Source of the DNA: UBA7657 sp049653045
Lineage (GTDB): Bacteria; Pseudomonadota; Alphaproteobacteria; Micavibrionales; Micavibrionaceae
Length of the DNA stretch: 47,157 nucleotides
NCBI GenBank assembly: GCA_049653045.1
Contig: JBASFN010000185.1
Span: forward strand, 1-47,157
Direction of reading: 5' to 3'
The notes beneath the pieces are model-generated. The model was not told the origin of the DNA and made no database searches. It saw only the letters and a list, made by a program, of their open reading frames with translations. The position numbers were made by a program, and so were the translations under genes. Below are positions 1-8,291 of this stretch, in pieces (position 1 is the first letter of the stretch; each line of letters opens with the position of its first letter).

Positions 1-336
1 GTGTGCCATTATTGTCTTATACTGTACGTCTAACCTATCGGGATGACTTTCATCGTCGTCGTCAAAAATAGCTATAAATTCCCCTCGCGCATGATTGATT
101 ACCGTATTTAAGGCTCCAGGAAATCTCTTGTTTTTTTCATGAATAATCAGGCGAGCATTCGCGTAGCCTTCGATTTTTCTTCTAATGATAGTGACTGTAT
201 TATCACTTGACCCGTCATCAACAATGACAATTTCAAAATTTCTCCATGTCTGCGCCAAGGCACTGTCAATCGCCCTTCCGACTGTGTCTTCGGAATTGTA
301 ACAACACATGCCAATCGTAATTAATGTAATATTCAA
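1..336 (-). CDS. GT2 family glycosyltransferase, partial (C-terminus outside window)
   Basis: This is the N-terminal ~112 residues of a family 2 (GT-A fold) glycosyltransferase, which would move a sugar from a nucleotide-sugar to a growing surface polysaccharide. The start is ITLITIGMCCYNSEDTV, followed by a VDDGSSDNT nucleotide-binding segment and the IFDDDDESHPDR acidic metal site. I chose a TTG start at 336, four bases after the stop of the upstream gene, with AGGAAA lying in the end of that gene as ribosome site. It is clearly paralogous to its neighbour at 341-1315 (shared GALNT and ARGEFIAIFDDDD strings). The sugar specificity cannot be read from the sequence. Confidence 0.85.
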   Translation of the reverse strand, partial: MNITLITIGMCCYNSEDTVGRAIDSALAQTWRNFEIVIVDDGSSDNTVTIIRRKIEGYANARLIIHEKNKRFPGALNTVINHARGEFIAIFDDDDESHPDRLDVQYKTIMAH

Positions 337-340
337 AAGT

Positions 341-1315
341 TTATTTCCTATTCAGTTTTTGTGCGTGCCATTTTTTAAAATCTCGCCTTGTTGCACTGGC
401 GGGGACAGCCCAAAATATTTTCAATGATAGTTTCATAGGATGGCGAACTGCCAATGCTGCCAATGCAACTGCCATCTTCCATTTTTGATTGCCAAAATTC
501 ATGTAACGAATCTCCAGCCATTCCTTACAAAACTCATACCAACCTATTTTCTCAAGATAAGATTGATGTTTTTCAAGAAGCAATAATTCCGCAGATCGCT
601 CTACTGCGAGGGTTTTTTCTTGCCCCATCGTCATGGTCTGCATGACTAAAGGCTCGGCGATTCCTACGAAATGCCCTCCGGCTAGCGCCAGCCTGATATT
701 GAAATCTGTATCTTCGCCGCGACGTAGGTTTATATCATATCCGCTCATTTTTTTGAATAATTCCGTTCGTGCCATACGCGAACAATTAGCACAAGACCCC
801 ACAACACCTCTGCTTAATTTTCCAATCAGTATGCGATCGGCGACATCCGTCCCATGAGGCACCACCCCATCGCCCGTGCCCATTGTCGGCTCGTAACGCT
901 CATAGCCGTTAAAAAACTTTTGCATTCGCGCCGCATGACAAATGACAAGCCCAGCTTTATGTTCTTTTTCGTATTCTGTTATTCGTTTGTATTGGCATCG
1001 AATCCGTTCGGGCAGGCTTTTATCGTCGTCATCGAAGATTGCGATAAATTCACCTCTTGCCTCATGGATAATCGTATTCAATGCTCCGGCAAACCCCTTA
1101 TTCGTTTCGTGAACGATTAACTTGGCATTATCATGCCCCTTTATAGAAGTTCGGATCACATCTGCCGTTTCCGTGCAGGGACCATCATCAATCAAAATAA
1201 TTTCTATGTTTGGCCAATCTTGCTCAAGCGCACTTTTAATAGCTATCTCTACGGTATCTGCCGACTTATAGCAGGCGATGCCAATCGTGATTAACGGAAG
1301 TGATTTCTCAAGCAT
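341..1315 (-). CDS. GT2 family glycosyltransferase
   Basis: This 324-residue family 2 glycosyltransferase probably works on the cytoplasmic face of the inner membrane in O-antigen or capsule assembly. Visible motifs are LPLITIGIACYKSADT at the N-terminus, the LIDDG nucleotide-binding aspartates near residues 43-44, and FDDDD at about 95-98, the metal-binding acidic cluster. A second conserved block, RRGEDTDFNIRLALAGG, matches the usual ED motif with the catalytic base. No membrane segments are evident. It follows the FkbM methyltransferase by 6 bases and precedes a paralogous glycosyltransferase by 4 bases, so all are read as one minus-strand operon. Donor and acceptor sugars are unknown. Confidence 0.9.
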   Translation of the reverse strand: MLEKSLPLITIGIACYKSADTVEIAIKSALEQDWPNIEIILIDDGPCTETADVIRTSIKGHDNAKLIVHETNKGFAGALNTIIHEARGEFIAIFDDDDKSLPERIRCQYKRITEYEKEHKAGLVICHAARMQKFFNGYERYEPTMGTGDGVVPHGTDVADRILIGKLSRGVVGSCANCSRMARTELFKKMSGYDINLRRGEDTDFNIRLALAGGHFVGIAEPLVMQTMTMGQEKTLAVERSAELLLLEKHQSYLEKIGWYEFCKEWLEIRYMNFGNQKWKMAVALAALAVRHPMKLSLKIFWAVPASATRRDFKKWHAQKLNRK

Positions 1316-1321
1316 GTGCGT

Positions 1322-2086
1322 TTACTTCCAGCACAATAAAACCGGCTTCGAATCCGTCCCATATTTTATGTTTTCTATTTTTTTAAAGTTACGCTGCAAT
1401 ACATCCATTACACGCTCTGCATTGCAATAAGAAGGGTGCAATTCCATTAGCAGGCTTTTTATATTGCCAAAATCAGCATCAGGTGCGGTTAAAAACGATT
1501 CTTCCGCACCCTCAATGTCTATTTTTAAAACATCCACCTCCCTGCCCTGCGCCAGATCGGCCAAGGTAACGGTCGGAATTTCTATACTGCCGTCTTCACT
1601 TACTCTATGGCTCATGGTGCTGCTCGATTCATCGGCGAATTTTATAGAGCCGTTCGATCCCCATGCGGCGCAGTTAATTGCCGTCCACGATAGATTTTTT
1701 TTTGCCGCATTCGCTGCCAATATTTTATAGGTGGACGGGCTGGCCTCCACAGACAGTACTTCTGCGCCCGGTTTTAGCGAATAAACCCACGTTGCAAATA
1801 GGCCAATGTGTGCGCCTACATCGAGAATGAAAGGACGATCACTTCCCCCAACCAGATGCTTCTGAAGCTCTCTATACTCTTGCTTAAAAAATATTTCCCT
1901 GATCGCCGAAAGATCATCACGGCGGAATTTAAAAGGAATGCCCCTATAGCACCCTTCATACAGAAAGTTTCCCTTTCCTTTTGAGCGAACGAGATAACTT
2001 GCAGCGTTTAAAGTTCCTCCCAATAACGGCGAGAGTGTGCGCGTGTTACAAGAAAAGCTTTGCGCTCTGGAATATAAATTCAGCAT
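1322..2086 (-). CDS. FkbM family SAM-dependent methyltransferase
   Basis: This 254-residue protein has the FkbM-type class I methyltransferase fold. Motif I is FILDVGAHIGLFATW (about 87-100), the acidic end of beta-2 is VLSVEASPSTY, and the family signature DVLKIDIEGAEESFL follows later. FkbM proteins O-methylate hydroxyl groups of sugars or polyketides. In this glycosyltransferase operon the likely substrate is a sugar residue of the surface polysaccharide. The ATG at 2086 follows the acyltransferase stop by one base, and the upstream AGGGGAA is a good ribosome site. The family call is firm; the substrate is inferred from context. Confidence 0.9.
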   Translation of the reverse strand: MLNLYSRAQSFSCNTRTLSPLLGGTLNAASYLVRSKGKGNFLYEGCYRGIPFKFRRDDLSAIREIFFKQEYRELQKHLVGGSDRPFILDVGAHIGLFATWVYSLKPGAEVLSVEASPSTYKILAANAAKKNLSWTAINCAAWGSNGSIKFADESSSTMSHRVSEDGSIEIPTVTLADLAQGREVDVLKIDIEGAEESFLTAPDADFGNIKSLLMELHPSYCNAERVMDVLQRNFKKIENIKYGTDSKPVLLCWK

Positions 2087-2087
2087 A

Positions 2088-3269
2088 TCAGTTCCCCTGA
2101 TTTTTGATTTTTAAAAAACCAAATCCGTTAAAATATGTCTCGCCTTGCACAAATTTACGTGTCCAATTGCGGCAAGGATCTTCAATTACTCTGTAGGATA
2201 GATACGAAATAGCTATAACTACCAGAAGATAAAAAATCTCCCAGAAGGTTCCCGTTACAACATCTGTACCGAAAACAGGCGCGTTGTTAACAGTATCCGC
2301 AATATGGACGCCAAAACTATTTTCTAGAATCCTTGCAGGAAGGGCGAAAAACTTTCCTGAAATAAACATGTGGTTCATATATACAGAATATGACAAAGTT
2401 CCAAGAAGAATAAACGGCTTTAATTTCAGGATATTTGAAATCAAACCTGCCTCAAACGCAAACACCAAAATAACCGCACCAAAGACGACGGGAGCCATCA
2501 TGGACAACACCCCTGATGAGAAAAATGTAATATAAATCAAAGCGCATATAAATGCTGCTGCTTCTGCCGCTGCGAATAGTCTAGGGATTTTGGTAAGGGG
2601 GGCTATCTTTTCCCTTACATCACTAAATACTTCATACGTTAACGCGCCGCAAGCGAAGCCGAATATGCACCTGAACACCCCGTAATCGAGTTTTGCATAT
2701 AGTTCGCCACTTAAATTATACAATAAAATTGCACTGGTTGCCGCCGTAACAACGATAACCTTCCTGTAATATTTTCCTGTATAGGCAAGGATCAATGCAA
2801 ACAGGATGTATGTATAAAATTCAACGCTAATACTCCAACTTGGGCCGTTAAAAGCAAGATATGTGGACACATGCAAGGAATGAACTAGGAACAGGTTGGC
2901 GAGAATATCCCAGATACCTTCACCTGGTGCCGAAAAGGGCTTGTAAACTGCCATGCCTCCAAACGGCAGCAGCATCTGAAGCAAATCAATCCCGACAAAT
3001 GCGGCCAGAACACAAAAATGCAAAGGATATAATCGGCCTAGCCTTAAAAGCGTAAATTTTCCAATACTGTACCCTGAGCGGAGCTTTTCCCCGTAATTGG
3101 CAAATATTACAAACCCGCTCAATACAAAAAAGAAATCAACGTAAATCTCTCCCCTATCAAAAAAAGGGAGATTGGAAAGAACGCTATTAGCGTTAAAATG
3201 CGATAACGCTACTAGGCAGGCGCAAATACCCCGGAATGAATCCAGTACAAGATAATGTGTCTTTGCCAT
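2088..3269 (-). CDS. Acyltransferase 3 family membrane protein (OafA/YrhL-like)
   Basis: This 393-residue integral membrane protein has many hydrophobic segments. The N-terminal signature LDSFRGICACLVALSHF carries the R and H residues typical of the acyltransferase-3 family, and a second motif, FFFVLSGFVIF, follows at about 46-56. Members of the family transfer O-acetyl or other acyl groups to sugars of lipopolysaccharide, capsule or peptidoglycan. It is the first gene of the minus-strand operon that continues into FkbM and the two glycosyltransferases, so it probably acetylates the same polysaccharide. The ATG at 3269 has AAGGAAT just upstream. The acyl group and position are unknown. Confidence 0.92.
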   Translation of the reverse strand: MAKTHYLVLDSFRGICACLVALSHFNANSVLSNLPFFDRGEIYVDFFFVLSGFVIFANYGEKLRSGYSIGKFTLLRLGRLYPLHFCVLAAFVGIDLLQMLLPFGGMAVYKPFSAPGEGIWDILANLFLVHSLHVSTYLAFNGPSWSISVEFYTYILFALILAYTGKYYRKVIVVTAATSAILLYNLSGELYAKLDYGVFRCIFGFACGALTYEVFSDVREKIAPLTKIPRLFAAAEAAAFICALIYITFFSSGVLSMMAPVVFGAVILVFAFEAGLISNILKLKPFILLGTLSYSVYMNHMFISGKFFALPARILENSFGVHIADTVNNAPVFGTDVVTGTFWEIFYLLVVIAISYLSYRVIEDPCRNWTRKFVQGETYFNGFGFLKIKNQGN

Positions 3270-3332
3270 ATATTCCTTCGCTTTACTTCCCCCAAAATCA
3301 ATATAATGGCCGCTCTAAGAAAGCAACCGCAT

Positions 3333-3357
3333 GGGTCTTGCCTTTGGAGCAAGACCC
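3333..3357. repeat. Perfect 9-bp inverted repeat in a divergent promoter region
   Basis: GGGTCTTGC (3333-3341) and GCAAGACCC (3349-3357) form a perfect 9-bp dyad around a 7-base centre. It lies between the divergently transcribed acyltransferase (starts 3269, minus) and methyltransferase (starts 3408, plus). It is followed at once by TATATAAAAT, which could be a -10 region for the plus-strand gene. Neither strand has a T-run after it, so it does not look like an intrinsic terminator. An operator or an mRNA 5' hairpin is possible. Confidence 0.5.
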
Positions 3358-3407
3358 TATATAAAATCTTCCTGTTTTTATCTCATTAGCATTGAACAGG
3401 AAAAATC

Positions 3408-4145
3408 ATGCTTTTCAAGGCCGTTAATAAGGCACTCAAAACTATTGGCTATAAAATTGTACTGGACAATGATTTTGGTGTTTTTGCCCAAGGATCCCCC
3501 GTTATAGACGGCAATTATGCTCTGTTCTCCTATACAAAGGCAGACGGTAGCTTTGATTACGATCGGTATCGCTCAATACAGGAGGAAGGTAATAAAAGAA
3601 AACTCGATAATGTCTGGGCATTGGAAGACAACATTGGGTTCCTTTCACAATATCTTCACAAGACAATTGGACAAGCTCATTTTGGTCTTTGCCATGGGAC
3701 GCGTCGAGGCAAAGAACAGGAATGGTTTAAAAAACATATTGGCGGCAACGTGCGCGTTATTGGAACTGAAATTTCCGAAACGGCGAGTCAATTTCCTGAC
3801 ACGATTCAATGGGATTTTCATGAGGTAAAGCCTGAGTGGATTAATCAAATTGACTTCATTTACAGCAATTCCTTCGATCACAGTTATGATCCTGAAAAAT
3901 GCCTCAACGCATGGATAAGCTGTTTGAAACCTGGTGGACTATGTATTCTGGAACACACAGATGCTCATTCCCAGAAAGGTGCTAATGAACTCGACCCGTT
4001 TGGAGCACATATTATCCAGATGCCCTATCTCGTTGCTAAATGGGGGAAAGGACGGTACAGCGTCCGCGAAATTCTGAAAGCACCCACGAAAAATGCAAAC
4101 GTCGATTATGTGGCCTTTATCGTTATTCAGAAACATCTACCGTGA
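3408..4145 (+). CDS. Class I SAM-dependent methyltransferase, specificity unknown
   Basis: This is a 245-residue protein. The region GLCHGTRRGKEQEWF is in the place of motif I, VIGTEISETASQFPDTIQWDFH follows it as the acidic strand, and CLKPGGLCILEHTD is the usual LxPGG motif of class I methyltransferases. The middle strand DFIYSNSFDHSYD is typical of proteins annotated simply as methyltransferase domain. The ATG at 3408 has AACAGGAA about 9 bases upstream. It is the only plus-strand gene in the first 5.4 kb. It converges on and overlaps the flippase gene by 23 bases. Its substrate is probably a sugar or glycolipid, by context only. Confidence 0.75.
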   Translation: MLFKAVNKALKTIGYKIVLDNDFGVFAQGSPVIDGNYALFSYTKADGSFDYDRYRSIQEEGNKRKLDNVWALEDNIGFLSQYLHKTIGQAHFGLCHGTRRGKEQEWFKKHIGGNVRVIGTEISETASQFPDTIQWDFHEVKPEWINQIDFIYSNSFDHSYDPEKCLNAWISCLKPGGLCILEHTDAHSQKGANELDPFGAHIIQMPYLVAKWGKGRYSVREILKAPTKNANVDYVAFIVIQKHLP

Positions 4146-5391
4146 TTTTTCGGTAGTCTTTCCTGATTACTAAATTTGTTGTGAAACTTAAAACTGCCCT
4201 ATAGAGAACAGAAGAGAGAACTGCACCACTGATCCCCATTGCAGGAATTAGGATCACTGATAGAAGAATTCGAAATATTGAGGTCACCACCATAATATTA
4301 CGAAAATTATTTGTGTCCAACTTGGATCGTATGTAACGAAATTGAAGGCTTGCCAGATTGCCCATGGCCACAGAGAATACCAGTGCCTGTGCGTAGGGAA
4401 CTGCCTTCCCGTACTCCTCTCCGTATATTGCCTCAATCAGGAACGGTAGAAAAGTGAACGCAAACACCATCAAAGCCAGTCCAAAGACCACAGAAGATAA
4501 TTTAAAGATCTTATCCAGCCTATCTGAATAGTGGGTGGTTTTTGCAAAACGTGGCGCCAACGCCGTTGCCGCATCCTGAACTGCTGAACGCAAAAGCTCG
4601 GCCATCCGGTCTGCCGCTACATACAATGCAACGGCTGAGGGACTTAAAAAGAAGAACAATAAAATCTTGTCCGCATATGTCGAGGCCGTTGGAAAGGAGG
4701 CATATAGAGAAGATCGCACGCCATGAGGAATTATACCTTCTTCAAATGCGCTGCCCACGGGAACTCTTTTCAGAATTTTCAATATGATAAAAATATTCAT
4801 CAAAGCGGGGATCGCAATAAACCCAACAAAAGGCGCGAAATAATTACCTCTGAAAAAATAAACAGACAAAAGAGTTAACGCGTTCGTCAGGACAATTCCG
4901 ATGATCTCCAGCCTTGTGTACGATAAAAAATTTTCTTCGCCTATCTTAAACCCTCTCCAGATTGTCAAGCCGTACATGAATGGGAAAAACAGTGCCGCCG
5001 TTATAAAACTTGCCATCAGAAGGAGATTTTCTTCTTTTAACCCGTACCACAGAGAAAATAGAGTCAGGATTAAAGAGCCTCCAATGCTAGAAAAGAAAGT
5101 GTATGGCAGTATTTTTCTAAAACTTCCTCTATAGCCACGCGCTACAGACTGCATCACTGTATTGCTGAATTCTGTAAGACTAAAAAGTGATAAAATTCCC
5201 AAAACATTAAGGGCAAACTGATATTCCCCGTATTGATCGACCGACAGGCTGTGGGCAAGAAAGTATGTTGAAATCAAGCCAAGAACAATTTGAGTGCCCC
5301 GCACGCCGCTTAGTTGCAGAAAACCCTTGAGCGCACCCATATTATTCAAACAAAGGTCTTTGAAGTTGTTTATGATTTGTGTGACAAACAT
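4123..5391 (-). CDS. Oligosaccharide flippase (Wzx/RfbX-like) membrane protein
   Basis: This is a polytopic membrane protein of about 422 residues with a dozen or so hydrophobic segments, in the MOP/polysaccharide-biosynthesis superfamily. The string RGTQIVLGLISTYFLAHSL followed by QYGEYQF matches the usual N-terminal 'ARxLGPxxYGxY'-like region. Such proteins flip undecaprenyl-linked oligosaccharide units across the inner membrane in Wzy-dependent assembly. The open frame extends to a TTG at 5463, but that would overlap the divergent epimerase gene. I chose the ATG at 5391; another ATG at 5340 (MGALKGFLQLSG) is equally plausible because no strong ribosome site marks either. The 3' end overlaps the convergent methyltransferase. 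Confidence 0.85.
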   Translation of the reverse strand: MFVTQIINNFKDLCLNNMGALKGFLQLSGVRGTQIVLGLISTYFLAHSLSVDQYGEYQFALNVLGILSLFSLTEFSNTVMQSVARGYRGSFRKILPYTFFSSIGGSLILTLFSLWYGLKEENLLLMASFITAALFFPFMYGLTIWRGFKIGEENFLSYTRLEIIGIVLTNALTLLSVYFFRGNYFAPFVGFIAIPALMNIFIILKILKRVPVGSAFEEGIIPHGVRSSLYASFPTASTYADKILLFFFLSPSAVALYVAADRMAELLRSAVQDAATALAPRFAKTTHYSDRLDKIFKLSSVVFGLALMVFAFTFLPFLIEAIYGEEYGKAVPYAQALVFSVAMGNLASLQFRYIRSKLDTNNFRNIMVVTSIFRILLSVILIPAMGISGAVLSSVLYRAVLSFTTNLVIRKDYRKITVDVSE

Positions 5392-5453
5392 CTGGCTTGA
5401 TGGGGTTCCATTTTTATAGTTCAACACTGCAACAAAGGCTCTTAGAAGTAAAC

Positions 5454-6347
5454 ATGATTGCAATCTGGGGCGCGAATGGGTTTATCGGACGGCATCTTAC
5501 TCACCATCTGGTGCAAGCGGGGGAGCGCGTGGCGTTATTTTCCCGTAACTATGATGGCTTTCCCTTCCCCCTACCCCCTTCAGTGGAAACCCATTCCTGC
5601 GATTTCCTTCGGCCAGATACTTATGTTGAAGAGCTAAAAAGATGTCATACCGTTGCCTTGCTGGTCAGTTCGTCCATGACACGTACTTTTTCCGGTGATC
5701 CGGAACAAGAAATCCTTTTGAATGTGCAGCCTTACAGACAGTTTTTTGATCGGCTTGGCAATAAAAATGCCCTCCCCTCCCGGATTATCTATATTTCTTC
5801 CGGTGGGGGGGTGTACGGCATGACCGAACAAATTTCCATTCCCGAAAGCCACCCTTTAAACCCGATCAGCCCCTATGGTCGAGGCAAGCTTGAAATTGAA
5901 GCCCTCGTCCGCCAAGCCTCCCCATCCTATACAATCCTGCGACCCGCAAACCCGGTCGGGATTTGGAATAAAAGAAAGTCCTTGCTTGATTATGCCATTA
6001 AAGCCATAAAAACGGGGATGCCACTTGAGGTTTTTGGCGATGGTGAAGCCGTGAGAGATTATTTTGATGTCGCCGAACTGGCCAGTGCCATTACCCTCGC
6101 TGCTGATAATCCGGCGGCAAAAAATGAAATATTCAACGTAGGCAGCGAAAAAGGAACGACAATAAATCAGGTCATAAAAATTCTGGAAGATGTTCATGGC
6201 ATCCCTCTGCCGCGACGGAATGTCCCGCTGACAGGCTTGGATGTTCCCTTTAATGTTCTTGATTGCGGAAAGATACGCCGTGCCCTTGGTTGGAGTGCCC
6301 AAAGGAATTTACAGGACATCCTCCATGAAATGTGGAGCGCGACATGA
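5454..6347 (+). CDS. NAD(P)-dependent sugar epimerase/dehydratase (extended SDR)
   Basis: This 297-residue extended short-chain dehydrogenase works on nucleotide sugars. It has the glycine-rich cofactor motif GANGFIGRHL near the N-terminus, ISSGGGVYG carrying the catalytic Ser, and SPYGRGKLEIE with the YxxxK pair. RPANPVGIW and VRDYFDVAELA are the usual substrate-loop and C-domain motifs. The start ATG at 5454 opens directly with MIAIWGANGF. Its last codons overlap rmlB by 4 bases (ATGA), so the two are translationally coupled. That suggests it acts on the RmlB product, for example as a 4-ketoreductase like the enzymes that make dTDP-fucose. A UDP-hexose 4-epimerase role is the alternative. 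Confidence 0.8.
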   Translation: MIAIWGANGFIGRHLTHHLVQAGERVALFSRNYDGFPFPLPPSVETHSCDFLRPDTYVEELKRCHTVALLVSSSMTRTFSGDPEQEILLNVQPYRQFFDRLGNKNALPSRIIYISSGGGVYGMTEQISIPESHPLNPISPYGRGKLEIEALVRQASPSYTILRPANPVGIWNKRKSLLDYAIKAIKTGMPLEVFGDGEAVRDYFDVAELASAITLAADNPAAKNEIFNVGSEKGTTINQVIKILEDVHGIPLPRRNVPLTGLDVPFNVLDCGKIRRALGWSAQRNLQDILHEMWSAT

Positions 6348-7396
6348 AAATACTTGTTACAGGCGGCGCCGGGTTTATTGGCTCATGCGTCTGCCGTTAC
6401 CTGATACAGGAAACTAATGACGAGGTTATCAATCTCGATTCCCTGACCTATGCCGCCAATCTGGATTCGCTAAAAGAAATCTCAAACAATTCGCGTTATT
6501 CGTTTGAACATGCGGACATCAGAAATCCCGATGCCCTTGAGCGCATCTTTAATGCCCACCGACCTGATGCCGTCATGCACCTTGCGGCGGAGTCCCATGT
6601 TGACCGATCAATTGATGGCCCCGGCATCTTCATAGAAACCAATATAACTGGAACCTATAACCTGCTTCAAGCCGCACGGAAATACTGGCTGAACCTGTCC
6701 GGTGACAAGAAAAAACAATTTCGTTTTCACCATGTGTCCACCGACGAAGTATACGGCTCCCTTGGTGAACACGGGGCCTTTACCGAAGAAACTTCCTACG
6801 CGCCAAACTCTCCCTACTCGGCTAGCAAGGCCTCGGCAGACCACCTTGTGCGTGCATGGCATGAAACTTTTGGGCTTCCTATACTGATTTCTAATTGTTC
6901 AAATAATTACGGACCTCATCAGTTTCCTGAAAAAATGATCCCGGTTTTAATTTTGAATGCGCTGGAAGGACGAGCACTTCCTATCTATGGCACAGGCGAG
7001 AATATCCGGGATTGGCTCTATGTTGAGGATCATGCACGTGCTCTTTACTTGATCCTGACCAAGGGGAAAATTGGAGAGAAATACAACGTTGGAGGCAATG
7101 CCGAGAGAAAAAATATAGATTTAGCACACACTGTGTGCAAAATATTGGACGAGCTTCTTCCTACCTCTCCGCATGTTCCATACAAAAACCTTATAAAGTT
7201 TGTAACAGACAGGCCTGGGCATGACCTGCGTTACGCAATAGATTTCGGCAAAATAAAACACGAACTGGGCTGGAAACCTACCGAAACATTTGAGACAGGG
7301 CTTCGTAAAACCGTGCAATGGTATCTCGACAATAAAGACTGGAGTAATACCATCTCAGTTGACGCCCACACCAAACGGCTTGGCAACACAACATAG
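6344..7396 (+). CDS. rfbB: dTDP-glucose 4,6-dehydratase
   Basis: This 350-residue enzyme converts dTDP-glucose to dTDP-4-keto-6-deoxyglucose, using tightly bound NAD. The motifs are textbook RmlB: VTGGAGFIGS at 5-14, AAESHVDRSI at about 81-90, the catalytic triplet T133-D134-E135 in HVSTDEVYGS, and Y158/K162 in SPYSASK. SNNYGPHQFPEKMIP and GENIRDWLYVEDH follow as in the family. The start ATG at 6344 has GGAG 8 bases upstream; an upstream in-frame ATG at 6332 is less likely. It lies between the epimerase and rfbA, as part of a deoxysugar module. No rfbC or rfbD is present in the window. Confidence 0.96.
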   Translation: MKILVTGGAGFIGSCVCRYLIQETNDEVINLDSLTYAANLDSLKEISNNSRYSFEHADIRNPDALERIFNAHRPDAVMHLAAESHVDRSIDGPGIFIETNITGTYNLLQAARKYWLNLSGDKKKQFRFHHVSTDEVYGSLGEHGAFTEETSYAPNSPYSASKASADHLVRAWHETFGLPILISNCSNNYGPHQFPEKMIPVLILNALEGRALPIYGTGENIRDWLYVEDHARALYLILTKGKIGEKYNVGGNAERKNIDLAHTVCKILDELLPTSPHVPYKNLIKFVTDRPGHDLRYAIDFGKIKHELGWKPTETFETGLRKTVQWYLDNKDWSNTISVDAHTKRLGNTT

Positions 7397-7407
7397 GTTA
7401 AAATCTA

Positions 7408-8289
7408 ATGGCAACAACAAAAGGAATTATTCTGGCAGGCGGCTCGGGTACACGCCTTTATCCAGCAACGAAGGCTGTCAGCAAACAACTTCTTCCCGTC
7501 TACGACAAGCCGATGATCTATTACCCGCTCAGCACGCTGATGATTGCGGGGATAAGAGACATCCTCATTATCACGACACCAGAGGATCAGGCGCAATTTA
7601 AAAACCTTCTTGGGGATGGATCGAAATGGGGGATTTCCCTATCTTACGTAGCACAACCTTCGCCCGATGGCTTGGCTCAAGCATTCATTCTCGGTGAAAA
7701 ATTTATTGGCAATGATAACTGCGCACTTATATTAGGCGACAATATTTTCTATGGAAACGATCTTGGAAACTATCTGAAACGTGCCATAGAGAAAAAAGAT
7801 GGGGCTACCATTTTTGCCTGTCAGGTTTCGCAACCGGAACATTTTGGCGTTGTCACCCTTGACAACAACAATGTCGCAATTGATCTTCAAGAAAAACCAC
7901 AAAAACCTCAATCAAACTGGGCTGTGACGGGGCTCTATTTTTACGATAAAGATGTCGTCAGAATTGCCAAGAGCATTAAACCTTCTTCACGGGGTGAATT
8001 GGAAATCACCGACGTAAACAAAGTCTATCTCACAGCCAAAAAACTTCATGTTGAAAGACTGGGGCGTGGCTATGCATGGATAGATACGGGAACACACGAC
8101 TCATTGCTTGAGGCCGGAGAGTTTGTGCGGATTGTTGAAAAACGCCAAGGCTTGAAAATCGCATGCGTTGAGGAAATTGCTTTCCTTAAAAGATTCATCA
8201 ATGAATCTCAGCTTGAAGTCTTGGCGAAAGAACAAGGCAAGAGCGGATATGGCTTATATCTCCTGTCTGTGCTTGAGCGCGGCAGGTAA
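7408..8289 (+). CDS. rfbA: Glucose-1-phosphate thymidylyltransferase
   Basis: This 293-residue nucleotidyltransferase makes dTDP-glucose from glucose-1-phosphate and dTTP, the substrate of the neighbouring RmlB. GIILAGGSGTRLYPATKAV is the pyrophosphorylase signature with its catalytic Arg and nearby Lys. KQLLPVYDKPMIYYPLSTLM, ALILGDNIFYG and YAWIDTGTHDSLLEA are characteristic of RmlA. The length equals that of the usual RmlA. It starts 11 bases after the rfbB stop and ends only 2 bases before the end of the convergent UDP-glucuronate epimerase, so there is no room for a separate terminator. Confidence 0.97.
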   Translation: MATTKGIILAGGSGTRLYPATKAVSKQLLPVYDKPMIYYPLSTLMIAGIRDILIITTPEDQAQFKNLLGDGSKWGISLSYVAQPSPDGLAQAFILGEKFIGNDNCALILGDNIFYGNDLGNYLKRAIEKKDGATIFACQVSQPEHFGVVTLDNNNVAIDLQEKPQKPQSNWAVTGLYFYDKDVVRIAKSIKPSSRGELEITDVNKVYLTAKKLHVERLGRGYAWIDTGTHDSLLEAGEFVRIVEKRQGLKIACVEEIAFLKRFINESQLEVLAKEQGKSGYGLYLLSVLERGR

Positions 8290-8291
8290 AA

